From the NCBI RefSeq assembly GCF_000972785.3, contig NZ_CP011253.3, positions 5,394,001 through 5,458,000 of the forward strand: a DNA stretch of 64,000 bases, read 5' to 3'. Source of the DNA: Pandoraea oxalativorans. Its GTDB lineage: Bacteria > Pseudomonadota > Gammaproteobacteria > Burkholderiales > Burkholderiaceae. The notes beneath the pieces were generated by a model that made no database searches, had not been told where the DNA came from, and saw only the letters and a program-made list of their open reading frames with translations. Within the stretch, counting starts at the first letter, position 1. Each line of letters opens with the position of its first letter. Shown in pieces: positions 26,244 through 35,478 of the stretch. Position numbers and translations under genes: made by a program.

Positions 26244-29200
26244 ATGGCTAATACCACTCTCGGCGTCAAGGTCGACGATATCCTGCGCACCCGTCTCAAG
26301 ACGGCCGCCCAGCAAATCGAGCGCACCCCTCACTGGCTCATCAAACAGGCGATCTTCGCTTATCTGGAGCGCATCGAAAGCGGCGCGCTGCCGCCTGAGC
26401 TAAGCGGTGCAACCCAGTCGGGCACCGAGGTGATCGACGGCCATGCCGGCGACGACACCGTGCCGCACCCGTTCCTGGAGTTCGCGCAGAACGTGCAACC
26501 GCAATCGGTGCTGCGTGCGGCCATCACGGCCGCGTACCGTCGTCCGGAACCCGAGTGCGTGCCCGTGCTCGTCGGTCAGGCCAAGCTCGCACCGGCCACG
26601 GCAACGCTGGCCTCCGACCTCGCCCGCAAGCTCGTCGTCGCCTTGCGCGGCAAGAGCACCGGCGGGGGCGTGGAAGGTCTGATTCACGAATTCTCGCTGT
26701 CGAGCCAGGAAGGCGTGGCGCTGATGTGTCTGGCCGAAGCGCTGCTGCGCATTCCCGACAAGGCTACGCGTGACGCGCTGATCCGCGACAAGATCAGCAA
26801 GGGCGACTGGCACGCCCACATGGGCAACTCGCCGTCGATGTTCGTCAACGCCGCGACCTGGGGCCTGATGATCACGGGCAAGCTCGTCACCACGACGAGC
26901 GAGGCGGGTCTGACCAAAGCCCTCACGCGCCTGATCGGCCGCGGCGGCGAACCGCTCATCCGCAAGGGCGTGGACATCGCCATGCGCCTGATGGGCGAGC
27001 AGTTCGTCACCGGCGAGACCATCTCCGAAGCCCTCGCCAACAGCCGCAAGTACGAGGCGCAAGGCTTCCGCTACTCGTACGACATGCTAGGCGAAGCCGC
27101 GACGACGGAAGAAGACGCACAGCGTTACTACGCCAGCTACGAGCAGGCGATTCACGCCATCGGCAAAGCGTCGGCCGGACGCGGCATCTACGAGGGCCCG
27201 GGCATCTCGATCAAGCTCTCGGCACTGCATCCGCGCTATTCGCGCAGCCAGCATGAGCGCACGGTCAGTGAGTTGCTGCCGCGCGTGCAGGCGCTGGCCA
27301 AGCTGGCCCGCACTTACGACATCGGCCTGAACATCGACGCCGAAGAAGCCGACCGCCTCGAAATCTCCCTCGATCTGCTCGAAGCCCTGTGCTTCGATCC
27401 GGAACTGGCTGGCTGGAACGGCATCGGCTTCGTGGTGCAGGCGTATCAGAAGCGCTGCCCGTTCGTGATCGACTTCATCATCGATCTGGCCCGCCGCAGC
27501 CGTCACCGCATCATGGTGCGTCTGGTCAAGGGCGCTTACTGGGACACCGAAATCAAGCGCGCGCAGGTCGACGGCCTCGAAGGCTACCCGGTCTACACCC
27601 GCAAGATCTATACGGACGTGTCGTACCTCGCCTGCGCGAAGAAGCTGCTCGCGGTGCCGGACGCCATTTATCCGCAATTCGCCACGCACAACGCTTACAC
27701 GCTGTCGGCGATCTATCACCTCGCGGGCAATAACTACTACCCCGGTCAGTACGAGTTCCAGTGCCTTCACGGCATGGGCGAGCCGCTGTACGAGGAAGTG
27801 GTCGGCGCCATCGCAGCGGGCAAGCTGGCGCGACCGTGTCGCGTGTATGCGCCGGTCGGCACGCACGAAACGCTGCTCGCGTACCTCGTGCGCCGTCTGC
27901 TGGAAAACGGCGCGAACACGTCGTTCGTCAACCGTATTGCCGACGAGACCGTCAGCGTCGACGAACTGATCGCCGACCCGATCACCGAAGCCGAGAAGGT
28001 GCAACCGCTCGGCGCACCGCACGCCAAGATTCCGCTGCCGCGCGATCTGTACGGCACGTCGCGCGCCAACTCGTCGGGCTTCGATCTCTCGAACGAACAC
28101 CGTCTGGCTTCGTTGTCGTCGGCGCTGCTCGCGAGTGCGGGCACGCCGTGGCGCGCCGCCCCGATGCTGGGTGACGGCGAACGCACGGCAGGCACGCCGC
28201 GCGCTGTGCGCAACCCGGCCGATCTGCGCGACATCGTGGGTCAGGTGATCGAAGCGACGTCCGCCGACGTGGAAGCCGCACTGACGCACGCCGTGGCTGC
28301 GGCCCCGATCTGGCAAGCCACGCCGGTCGAAGAGCGTGCCGACTGCCTGATGCGCTCGGCCGACCTGCTCGAAGCACACATGCCCACGCTCATGGGTCTG
28401 TGCGTGCGTGAAGCGGGCAAGTCGCTGCCAAACGCCGTTGCCGAAGTCCGCGAAGCCGTCGACTTCCTGCGTTACTATGCCGCACAGATCCGTCAGGGCT
28501 TCTCGAACGACACGCACCGTCCGCTGGGCCCGGTCCTGTGTATCAGCCCGTGGAACTTCCCGCTCGCCATCTTCGTCGGTCAGGTCGCTGCGGCGCTGGC
28601 GGCCGGTAACCCGGTCATCGCCAAGCCAGCCGAGCAAACCCCGCTCATCGCCGCCGAAGCCGTGCGTCTGATGCAAGCGGCCGGTGTGCCGTCCGGCGCG
28701 CTGCAACTGTTGCCCGGCACCGGCGAGACCGTCGGTGCTGCGCTCGTTGCCGACGCTCGCACCAAGGCCGTGATGTTCACCGGTTCGACCGAAGTCGCCC
28801 GCATCATCGCGCGCACGCTGGCCGATCGTCTGGACGCAAACGGCCGCCCGATCCCGCTGATCGCGGAGACCGGCGGTCAGAACGCCATGATCGTCGACTC
28901 GTCGGCACTGCCCGAACAGGTCGTGTACGACGTACTTGCCTCGGCCTTCGACTCGGCCGGTCAGCGCTGCTCCGCCCTGCGCGTGCTGTGCTTGCAGGAC
29001 GACATCGCCGACAAAACGCTGCACATGCTCAAGGGCGCGATGCAGGAGCTTGCGATCGGCAACCCGGATCGCCTGTCCATCGACGTCGGCCCGGTGATCG
29101 ACGCCGAAGCGCAGAACGGCATCACCCGTCACATCGAACAGATGCGCGCCAAGGGCTTCCCTGTCGAGCAACTGACGCTGCCGGACGCCGCCCGCCATGG

Positions 29201-30158
29201 CACCTTCGTGCCGCCGACGCTCATCGAACTGACCGACCTGAAGGCGTTGCAACGCGAAGTCTTCGGCCCGGTGCTGCACGTGATTCGCTTCAAGCGCGCG
29301 CAACTCGACAAGCTGCTCGACCAGATCAACGGCACGGGCTACGGCCTGACGTTCGGTGTGCATACGCGTATCGACGAAACCATCGCTTACGTGACCGAGC
29401 GTGCGCATGTCGGCAACGTCTATGTGAACCGTAACGTGATCGGCGCCCTGGTCGGCGTGCAGCCGTTCGGCGGCGAAGGATTGTCTGGGACCGGTCCGAA
29501 AGCGGGTGGTCCGATGTATCTGCCGCGACTGCTGGCGACGCGTCCCGCCGCCCTCGCACCGGAGCTCAACCGCAACGAAGCCGCACTCTCGCCGCTGGTG
29601 AACTACCGTGACTGGCTGCGTCAGCAAGCGGACAGCGCCGCTGCCGTCGATCGCGTCGACCGTTATCTGGCGACGTCCGCACTCGACGCTACCGCCGTGC
29701 TGCCGGGTCCGACCGGCGAGCGCAACACGTACGGTCTGGAGCCGCGCGGCCCGGTACTGTGCGTCGCGGCGACGACGCTCGGTGCACGCACGCAACTCGC
29801 GGCCGTACTGGCCACGGGTAACAACGCTGTGTTCACCGATAGCGCCGCCGCCCGCGAACTCGTGGGTGCGTTGCCCGCGACGCTCAAGGGACGTGCATCG
29901 GTGCTGGCGGCCGGTGCGGATGCCGCGAGCGAAGCGGCACTGGCTGCAGTGCTGTTCGAAGGCGACAGCGACGAGCTGCGCGCGCTGAACCGCCGCATCG
30001 CCACGCGCAACGGTCCGATTCTGTCGATGCAGGGCCTCGCCCCCGAGGCGCTGGCGGCGGGCGACGACTACGCGCTGGAACGTCTGTTGTGCGAGCGCTC
30101 GGTGTCGGTCAACACGGCCGCCGCCGGCGGTAACGCCAACCTCATGACCATCGGCTGA
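26244..30158 (+). CDS. putA: Trifunctional PutA: proline dehydrogenase / glutamate-semialdehyde dehydrogenase / repressor
   Basis: A 1304-residue protein that oxidises proline to glutamate in two steps and represses its own gene. Residues 1-~47 (NTTLGVKVDDILRTRLKTAA...) are the ribbon-helix-helix DNA-binding domain. The FAD proline-dehydrogenase barrel follows (~240-560; GPGISIKLSALHPRYS, RLVKGAYWDTEIKRAQ). The NAD aldehyde dehydrogenase (~640-1110) has LIAETGGQNAMIVD and catalytic Cys909 in SAGQRCSALR, and a C-terminal tunnel-sealing domain ends the protein. The start at 26244 gives the RHH family's N-terminus; a longer frame to 26196 is not needed. A matching operator lies upstream and putP downstream. 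Confidence 0.97.
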   Translation: MANTTLGVKVDDILRTRLKTAAQQIERTPHWLIKQAIFAYLERIESGALPPELSGATQSGTEVIDGHAGDDTVPHPFLEFAQNVQPQSVLRAAITAAYRRPEPECVPVLVGQAKLAPATATLASDLARKLVVALRGKSTGGGVEGLIHEFSLSSQEGVALMCLAEALLRIPDKATRDALIRDKISKGDWHAHMGNSPSMFVNAATWGLMITGKLVTTTSEAGLTKALTRLIGRGGEPLIRKGVDIAMRLMGEQFVTGETISEALANSRKYEAQGFRYSYDMLGEAATTEEDAQRYYASYEQAIHAIGKASAGRGIYEGPGISIKLSALHPRYSRSQHERTVSELLPRVQALAKLARTYDIGLNIDAEEADRLEISLDLLEALCFDPELAGWNGIGFVVQAYQKRCPFVIDFIIDLARRSRHRIMVRLVKGAYWDTEIKRAQVDGLEGYPVYTRKIYTDVSYLACAKKLLAVPDAIYPQFATHNAYTLSAIYHLAGNNYYPGQYEFQCLHGMGEPLYEEVVGAIAAGKLARPCRVYAPVGTHETLLAYLVRRLLENGANTSFVNRIADETVSVDELIADPITEAEKVQPLGAPHAKIPLPRDLYGTSRANSSGFDLSNEHRLASLSSALLASAGTPWRAAPMLGDGERTAGTPRAVRNPADLRDIVGQVIEATSADVEAALTHAVAAAPIWQATPVEERADCLMRSADLLEAHMPTLMGLCVREAGKSLPNAVAEVREAVDFLRYYAAQIRQGFSNDTHRPLGPVLCISPWNFPLAIFVGQVAAALAAGNPVIAKPAEQTPLIAAEAVRLMQAAGVPSGALQLLPGTGETVGAALVADARTKAVMFTGSTEVARIIARTLADRLDANGRPIPLIAETGGQNAMIVDSSALPEQVVYDVLASAFDSAGQRCSALRVLCLQDDIADKTLHMLKGAMQELAIGNPDRLSIDVGPVIDAEAQNGITRHIEQMRAKGFPVEQLTLPDAARHGTFVPPTLIELTDLKALQREVFGPVLHVIRFKRAQLDKLLDQINGTGYGLTFGVHTRIDETIAYVTERAHVGNVYVNRNVIGALVGVQPFGGEGLSGTGPKAGGPMYLPRLLATRPAALAPELNRNEAALSPLVNYRDWLRQQADSAAAVDRVDRYLATSALDATAVLPGPTGERNTYGLEPRGPVLCVAATTLGARTQLAAVLATGNNAVFTDSAAARELVGALPATLKGRASVLAAGADAASEAALAAVLFEGDSDELRALNRRIATRNGPILSMQGLAPEALAAGDDYALERLLCERSVSVNTAAAGGNANLMTIG

Positions 30159-30653
30159 TCGTTCGACGCTTCGATGGCATCCCGCCGGATTTGGCGACGT
30201 TTCCTCCCGGATTCGTCCTAAATCTGGCGGTGCCCTTTGTTGCGCTTCGGTGCCCTTTTCCGCAGTCACCCCGTCATTTCCCCGCTGACGCGCCGGTCTC
30301 ACCCCCGAATCCGGGATGCGTCGTCACAGCCACGCCCGCCCCAAACGTCTCGCACGAGACCGTTTCCCACGCCCCGCCGCAGTCTCCGCAAACCGCTTCC
30401 GCAATCCCCGCGCATTACCGTTAGCTCACCTGCGATGCCGTCGCGCCGCTAGCTGCGTACATGCGCAGTTTTGAGCGAATTCGAGGTATCGTCGCGCCCG
30501 CCCCCGACATATAACGCGTCTCACCGCCTTCGAGCGGTTAACCCGTGCCGACGACACGTATCGTCGGCCATTGCGGTCTTCAGCACGCGTTTGCCCCTTT
30601 CGTCATGCCGGAAGTCAGGCACGGCGCGCTCCTGAGCCGTACAAGGAGGCAAC
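30159..30653. other. Intergenic region between putA and putP
   Basis: About 495 bp of strongly C-rich sequence (on the + strand) with no credible gene. No GTTGCA operator pair like that of putA, and no clear rho-independent hairpin, was seen. The C-rich, G-poor stretch near 30230-30420 resembles a rut-like rho-loading region, which would fit rho-dependent termination after putA; this is inference from base composition only. Confidence 0.4.
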
Positions 30654-32207
30654 ATGTCCCTTTGGAATCCCACGGCGGTCTCGTTCACCGTCTATTTGCT
30701 GTTGATGCTGGTGATCGGCTGGCTCGGTTACCGATCGACCAACAACCTCTCGGACTACATTCTGGGCGGACGCCGTCTCGGCAGCTTCGTCACCGCACTG
30801 TCCGCAGGTGCCTCCGACATGAGCGGCTGGCTGTTGCTCGGCTTGCCCGGCGCGATCTACGTCGGCGGCCTGTCCGGTGTCTGGATCGCGATCGGCCTGG
30901 CCATCGGCGCCTGGGCTAACTGGCGTCTCGTGGCGGCACGGCTGCGGGTGCACACGGAAGTCTGCGGCAACGCGCTGACGCTCCCCGAATACCTGACGCA
31001 ACGCTTCGGCGACCGCAGTCACGTGCTGCGCATCGTTACGGCGCTCGTGATTCTCACGTTCTTCACGATCTATTGCGCCTCGGGCGTGGTGGCCGGTGCA
31101 CGTCTGTTCGAGACGATGTTCGGCCTCGACTATCACACTGCCCTGTGGATCGGCGCCGTCGCGACGATCGCTTACGTCTTCATCGGCGGCTTCCTTGCCG
31201 TGAGCTGGACGGACACGGTGCAGGCCTCGCTGATGTTCGCAGCCCTCGTCGTCACGCCGATTGCCGTCATCACGATCGACGGCGGGCCCGTCGCGGCGGT
31301 CACCGCCGTCACCGCCGTGCATCCCGCACACACCGACTGGTTCGGCGATCTTGCCCCCATCGGCGTGATCTCGATGCTCGCGTGGGGCCTCGGCTATTTC
31401 GGCCAGCCGCACATTCTGGTGCGCTTCATGGCCGCGCGCTCGGCGGCGGCGATTCCGCAGGCGCGTCGCATCTGCATGACGTGGATGGTGCTGTGCCTGG
31501 CGGGCGCGGTGGCCGTGGGCTTCTTCGGACTGGCGTTTTATAGCGCGCGTCCCGAGTTGGGCACGGGTGTGCAGGCGAACGCCGAAACCATCTTCATGGC
31601 GCTCACGACGCAACTCTTCACGCCATGGCTTGCAGGCGTGCTGCTGGCGGCGATTCTCGCCGCCGTCATGAGCACACTGTCGTGCCAGTTGCTGGTGTGC
31701 TCCAGCGCGCTCACGGAAGACCTCTACAAGACCTTTGCGCGCGGACCGGTGAGCCAGAAGCATCTCGTGTGGATCGGCCGCGCCATGGTGCTGGCCGTGG
31801 CCGTCGTGGCCGTGCTGCTCGCGATGGATCCGGAGAGTCGCGTCCTTGGCATGGTCAGCTACGCCTGGGCAGGTTTCGGAGCGGCCTTCGGTCCGCTGGT
31901 GCTGGCCACCTTGCTGTGGCCGCGTGTCACCCGTAACGGGGCACTGGCGGGCATCGTGGTCGGGGCTGCTACGGTCCTGATCTGGAAGCAGTTCGGCTGG
32001 TTCGACCTGTACGAGATCGTGCCGGGCTTCGCGCTGGGCGGTCTGGCGCTGTACGTCGTCAGCAGACTGGATCGTGCGCCGAGCGCCGAGGTACTGGCGC
32101 GTTACGCCGCCGCCGAAACGATGCTGAAAGACATCCGCGAGGGCAAATCGACCGGCGAAGTCATCGGCGGTGGCACCGAGGCGCCGGCGGCGCAACCTTC
32201 GCCATAA
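30654..32207 (+). CDS. putP: Sodium/proline symporter PutP
   Basis: A 517-residue inner-membrane SSS-family symporter with about 13 hydrophobic segments. Family motifs include DYILGGRRLGSFVTALSAGASDMSGWLL (spanning residues ~33-60, the Na+/proline site) and GYFGQPHILVRFMA. It imports proline with Na+. The ATG at 30654 has AAGGAGG 8 nt upstream. Placement directly after putA on the same strand fits joint use of proline, although the long gap suggests its own promoter. Confidence 0.96.
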   Translation: MSLWNPTAVSFTVYLLLMLVIGWLGYRSTNNLSDYILGGRRLGSFVTALSAGASDMSGWLLLGLPGAIYVGGLSGVWIAIGLAIGAWANWRLVAARLRVHTEVCGNALTLPEYLTQRFGDRSHVLRIVTALVILTFFTIYCASGVVAGARLFETMFGLDYHTALWIGAVATIAYVFIGGFLAVSWTDTVQASLMFAALVVTPIAVITIDGGPVAAVTAVTAVHPAHTDWFGDLAPIGVISMLAWGLGYFGQPHILVRFMAARSAAAIPQARRICMTWMVLCLAGAVAVGFFGLAFYSARPELGTGVQANAETIFMALTTQLFTPWLAGVLLAAILAAVMSTLSCQLLVCSSALTEDLYKTFARGPVSQKHLVWIGRAMVLAVAVVAVLLAMDPESRVLGMVSYAWAGFGAAFGPLVLATLLWPRVTRNGALAGIVVGAATVLIWKQFGWFDLYEIVPGFALGGLALYVVSRLDRAPSAEVLARYAAAETMLKDIREGKSTGEVIGGGTEAPAAQPSP

Positions 32208-32416
32208 GGCGGTAGCACCTTCTATCGGAATTTCTCCCTCTTGACCGGCGCGAGCAGCCATCCAATACTGCCGCGTCGGACGCATTTTGCGTTTGATCGC
32301 GACTGATGCCGCCACGGGTCAACCGGCCCGTTGTCGACGACGTTTTCAAGAAAGGCGTGCCGCGGCGATCCCGCAGACACGCCAGTCAACGACAAACACA
32401 TGCAAGGAGAGGGTTG

Positions 32417-33559
32417 ATGCAATCGAAGCTTACGGCTAGCGCCGTCGCAGTCGCGGGGCTGCTCGCATTTGGCGCGGCCAACGCGCAACAGGCACAGGAA
32501 GTGAAGCTGGGTTTTGCCGCACCGCTCACGGGCGCTCAGGCCCACTACGGCAAGGACATGCAGAACGGCATTCAACTGGCCGTCGACGAGTACAACGCGA
32601 CCAAGCCGACCATCGAAGGCAAGCCGGTGAAGTTCGTGCTGCACGCCGAAGACGATCAGGCCGACCCGCGTCAGGGCTCGCTCGTTGCACAGAAGCTGGT
32701 CGATAACGGCATCAAGGGCATGCTCGGCCACTTCAACTCCGGCACGACCATTCCCGCGTCGCGCATCTACGCGCAGGCCGGTATTCCGGAAATCGCCATG
32801 GCCACGGCCCCGGAATACACCAAGCAGGGCTTCAAGACCACGTTCCGCATGATGACGTCCGACATCCAGCAGGGTTCGGTCGTCGGCACGTTTGCCGTCA
32901 AAAAACTGGGCTTCAAGAACATCGCCATCGTCGATGACCGTACCGCTTACGGTCAGGGTCTGGCAGACGAGTTCGAGAAAGCCGCCAAGGCTGCCGGCGG
33001 CAAGATCGTGCGTCGCGAATTCGCCAACGACAAGGCCGTGGACTTCCGGGCCATTCTCACGAACCTGAAGCGCTCCAACCCGGACGTGGTGTTCTACGGT
33101 GGTGCCGACGCACAGGCCGGCCCGCTCGCCAAGCAAATGCGCGAACTCGGCATCAAGGCCACGCTGATGGCGGGCGAAATGGTCAAGTCGGACGCCTTCC
33201 TGAAGATCGCCGGCGACGCCGCCAACGGCTCAGTCGTCTCGCTCGCCGGTCTGCCGCTCGACAAGATGCCCGGTGGCGCCGCTTACGAGTCGCGTTACAA
33301 GGCCAAGTTCGGTGCAGGCCCGGAAACCTACTCGCCCTACGCTTATGACGGCGCAATGGCCATGATGTCGGCCATGAAGAAGGCCAACTCGACGGACCCG
33401 GCCAAGTACCTGCCGGTGCTGGCGAAGACGAGCATGCCCGGCGTGACCACGCGTGAGCTGGCCTACGACAACGTGGGCGACCTGAAGTACGGCTCGATCA
33501 CGCTGTACAAGGTCGTGGACGGCAAGTGGACCGTGCTGGAAACCGTCGGCGGCAAGTAA
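32417..33559 (+). CDS. Branched-chain amino-acid ABC transporter substrate-binding protein (LivJ/LivK type)
   Basis: A 380-residue periplasmic protein. The signal peptide (residues 1-~23, ending ANA-QQ) is followed by the type-1 binding fold: VKLGFAAPLTGAQAHYGKDM, the NGIQLAVDEYN segment and YGGADAQAGPLAKQMRELGIK are diagnostic of Leu/Ile/Val binding proteins. The ATG at 32417 follows AAGGAGAG. No livHMGF genes follow; a terminator at 33618-33644 ends the transcript, so the permease and ATPase must be encoded elsewhere. The ligand is probably a branched-chain or other hydrophobic amino acid. Confidence 0.93.
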   Translation: MQSKLTASAVAVAGLLAFGAANAQQAQEVKLGFAAPLTGAQAHYGKDMQNGIQLAVDEYNATKPTIEGKPVKFVLHAEDDQADPRQGSLVAQKLVDNGIKGMLGHFNSGTTIPASRIYAQAGIPEIAMATAPEYTKQGFKTTFRMMTSDIQQGSVVGTFAVKKLGFKNIAIVDDRTAYGQGLADEFEKAAKAAGGKIVRREFANDKAVDFRAILTNLKRSNPDVVFYGGADAQAGPLAKQMRELGIKATLMAGEMVKSDAFLKIAGDAANGSVVSLAGLPLDKMPGGAAYESRYKAKFGAGPETYSPYAYDGAMAMMSAMKKANSTDPAKYLPVLAKTSMPGVTTRELAYDNVGDLKYGSITLYKVVDGKWTVLETVGGK

Positions 33560-33617
33560 GCCACGACGTGCCTGAGCGTCGACACTTGGCGCGCAAGGCG
33601 CCGCAGTAAAAAGACGA

Positions 33618-33644
33618 GGGCCGGTGAGGATGACTCACCGGCCC
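33618..33644. terminator. Rho-independent terminator after the LivJ-type gene
   Basis: A perfect 11-bp stem, GGGCCGGTGAG/CTCACCGGCCC, with a 5-nt loop and a T-rich tail on the + strand. It separates the convergent binding-protein and AgcS genes and may serve both. Confidence 0.88.
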
Positions 33645-33698
33645 TTGTGCTTTTTGACGCGTCCTGGACGATGGTACGCTCCAGAGCGCACCGTTTGA

Positions 33699-35204
33699 TC
33701 AGACAGCGTTTGGCGTTATTGCGTCTTCGACATCTTCGCCGCGCCGACCGGCCGCCTTATCGCCAGTGGTCGTCAATTCGCGCGTCGCGGGCCAGACGTC
33801 CGCTGGCAACGTCTCGCGCAACGCGGGCGGCAATGCGTCGCGCGCGAACACCGGTTCGGCAACCCCCGCCTTGCGCTGCGCCTGATAGTCACACCACGCG
33901 GCCTGTGCGTAACGCATCAACAGGCCAATCGCGACGAGGTTAATGAACGCCATCAACGCCGTGCCCACGTCGGCAAAGCTCCACACCAGCGGCAAGCTCG
34001 CGACGGAGCCCAGCATGACCGCGAGCAACACGAACGCACGGAAGATGTTGAGGAGCCAGGGGCGTTGCGTCAGGAAGTCCATATTCACTTCGGCGAACGC
34101 GTAGTTGCCGAGCACGCTGGAATAGGCGAGAAAAAATACGGTGATGCCGGTGAAGATCACGGCCCAGTCACCGAAGTGCACGCCCAGCGCACGTTGCGTC
34201 AGCACGGCGCCTTCCGGGCCCGAGCCGGGGATGAACTGCCCCGACAGCAAAATCATGAATGCCGTGGCCGAACACACGACGATGGTGTCGAAGAACACGC
34301 CGAGCATCTGCATCAGTCCTTGCTGCACCGGGTGCTTCGCCGTCGCCACCGCCGCTGCATTGGGCGCACTACCCATGCCCGCCTCGTTCGAGAAGAGGCC
34401 ACGCTTCACGCCCATCAGCACGGCCTGGCCGACGGCGTATCCCACAATACCGCCCGCAGCAGGCTCCAGCCCGAACGCATGGCGCCAGATCATGGCGATC
34501 ATCCCGGGGATCTGATCGATGTTCACGATGCAGACATAGGCGGCCAGCCCCAGATACGACATGGCCATGACCGGCACGATCCATTGCGCGAATCGGGCCA
34601 CCCGACGCACCCCGCCATAGACGATCGGTGCTGTGAGCAGAACCAGCGAGATGCCGATCCACTGCCGCTCCCAGCCGAACGCGGCTTCAAGTGCGTTCGC
34701 GATGGAATTGGACTGCACGGAGTTCAGCGCAAAGCCGAACGTGTAGAGCAACACGACGGCGAAGACGACGGCGAACTTGCGCGACCCGAGTCCGAGCCGG
34801 ATGTAATATGCCGGCCCGCCGCGAAATGTGCCGTCACGGTGAGGAACCTTGAAGATCTGGGCGAGTGTGGACTCGACAAAGGCCGACGCCATGCCCAACA
34901 ACGCCGTCATCCACATCCAGAAAATGGCGCCCGGTCCGCCAATGGTCAGCGCGACCGCGACACCCGCGATGTTGCCGGTGCCGACGCGGCTGGCAAGTCC
35001 GGTTGCAAAGGCCTGAAACGGCGAAATGCCAGACGTACCACCCGAAGTGCGCAGCAAGCTGACGCTATGCGCAAACGCGCGAATCTGAATGCCGCCGAAC
35101 CGCACGCTGAAATACAAGCCCGCGCCAAGCAGGGTAATGACCAGCGGGTAGCCGGACAGCGCCCCGCCAATCGCGTCGACCGCCGAATTGAGCCAACTTT
35201 CCAT
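33699..35204 (-). CDS. Alanine/glycine:cation symporter (AgcS family)
   Basis: A 501-residue inner-membrane symporter with ~10-11 hydrophobic segments. RVGTGNIAGVAVALTIGGPGAIFWMW (residues ~70-95) and GLFSNEAGMGSAPNAAA are the family signature motifs of Na+:alanine/glycine carriers such as DagA/AlsT. The start at 35204 is backed by AAGGAGA 9 nt upstream; the frame extends 48 codons further without a ribosome site. It is convergent with the LivJ-type gene and close to sdaA and gcvTHP on the same strand, consistent with uptake of glycine or alanine as nutrients, though not in one operon. Confidence 0.93.
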   Translation of the reverse strand: MESWLNSAVDAIGGALSGYPLVITLLGAGLYFSVRFGGIQIRAFAHSVSLLRTSGGTSGISPFQAFATGLASRVGTGNIAGVAVALTIGGPGAIFWMWMTALLGMASAFVESTLAQIFKVPHRDGTFRGGPAYYIRLGLGSRKFAVVFAVVLLYTFGFALNSVQSNSIANALEAAFGWERQWIGISLVLLTAPIVYGGVRRVARFAQWIVPVMAMSYLGLAAYVCIVNIDQIPGMIAMIWRHAFGLEPAAGGIVGYAVGQAVLMGVKRGLFSNEAGMGSAPNAAAVATAKHPVQQGLMQMLGVFFDTIVVCSATAFMILLSGQFIPGSGPEGAVLTQRALGVHFGDWAVIFTGITVFFLAYSSVLGNYAFAEVNMDFLTQRPWLLNIFRAFVLLAVMLGSVASLPLVWSFADVGTALMAFINLVAIGLLMRYAQAAWCDYQAQRKAGVAEPVFARDALPPALRETLPADVWPATRELTTTGDKAAGRRGEDVEDAITPNAV

Positions 35205-35371
35205 CGATTGCGTCTCCTTTCGTAAACACCTGTCGTCCCCCGGGAAACAGGGGGTGAGGCCGGAGAATCGCAAGAATTCACTCAGTTCGGGACTTTGTCG
35301 CCGAACTTTACGCCTATTCCTAATCACCGACGCCTTTGAGGTCGCCATCCTCCGCGCAGCGTCAATAAAAA

Positions 35372-35397
35372 AGCCGCTCGGCGTTCGCCGGGCGGCT
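35372..35397 (-). terminator. Terminator downstream of the PilV-like gene
   Basis: An 11-bp stem (AGCCGCTCGGC with GCCGGGCGGCT, one G-T pair) and a 4-nt loop, followed on the minus strand by a T-run. It is ~80 bp past the stop of the PilV-like gene. Confidence 0.8.
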
Positions 35398-35478
35398 CAA
35401 AGACAAGGCAAGGAGACATCGGTGAGTAGATTAGCGGGGGAATGTGGCATTCATGTGACGGACACATGGGCGTTCAGG

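Noticed and set aside
27087..30302. 1071-codon open frame antisense to putA, and similar long frames at 39160-42141 (+), 23089-25455 (-) and 30615-32315 (-)
   Set aside because: They lie opposite genes with complete, well-known domains; their translations are Arg/His/Gly-rich without family features, which is typical of GC-rich third-position shadows.
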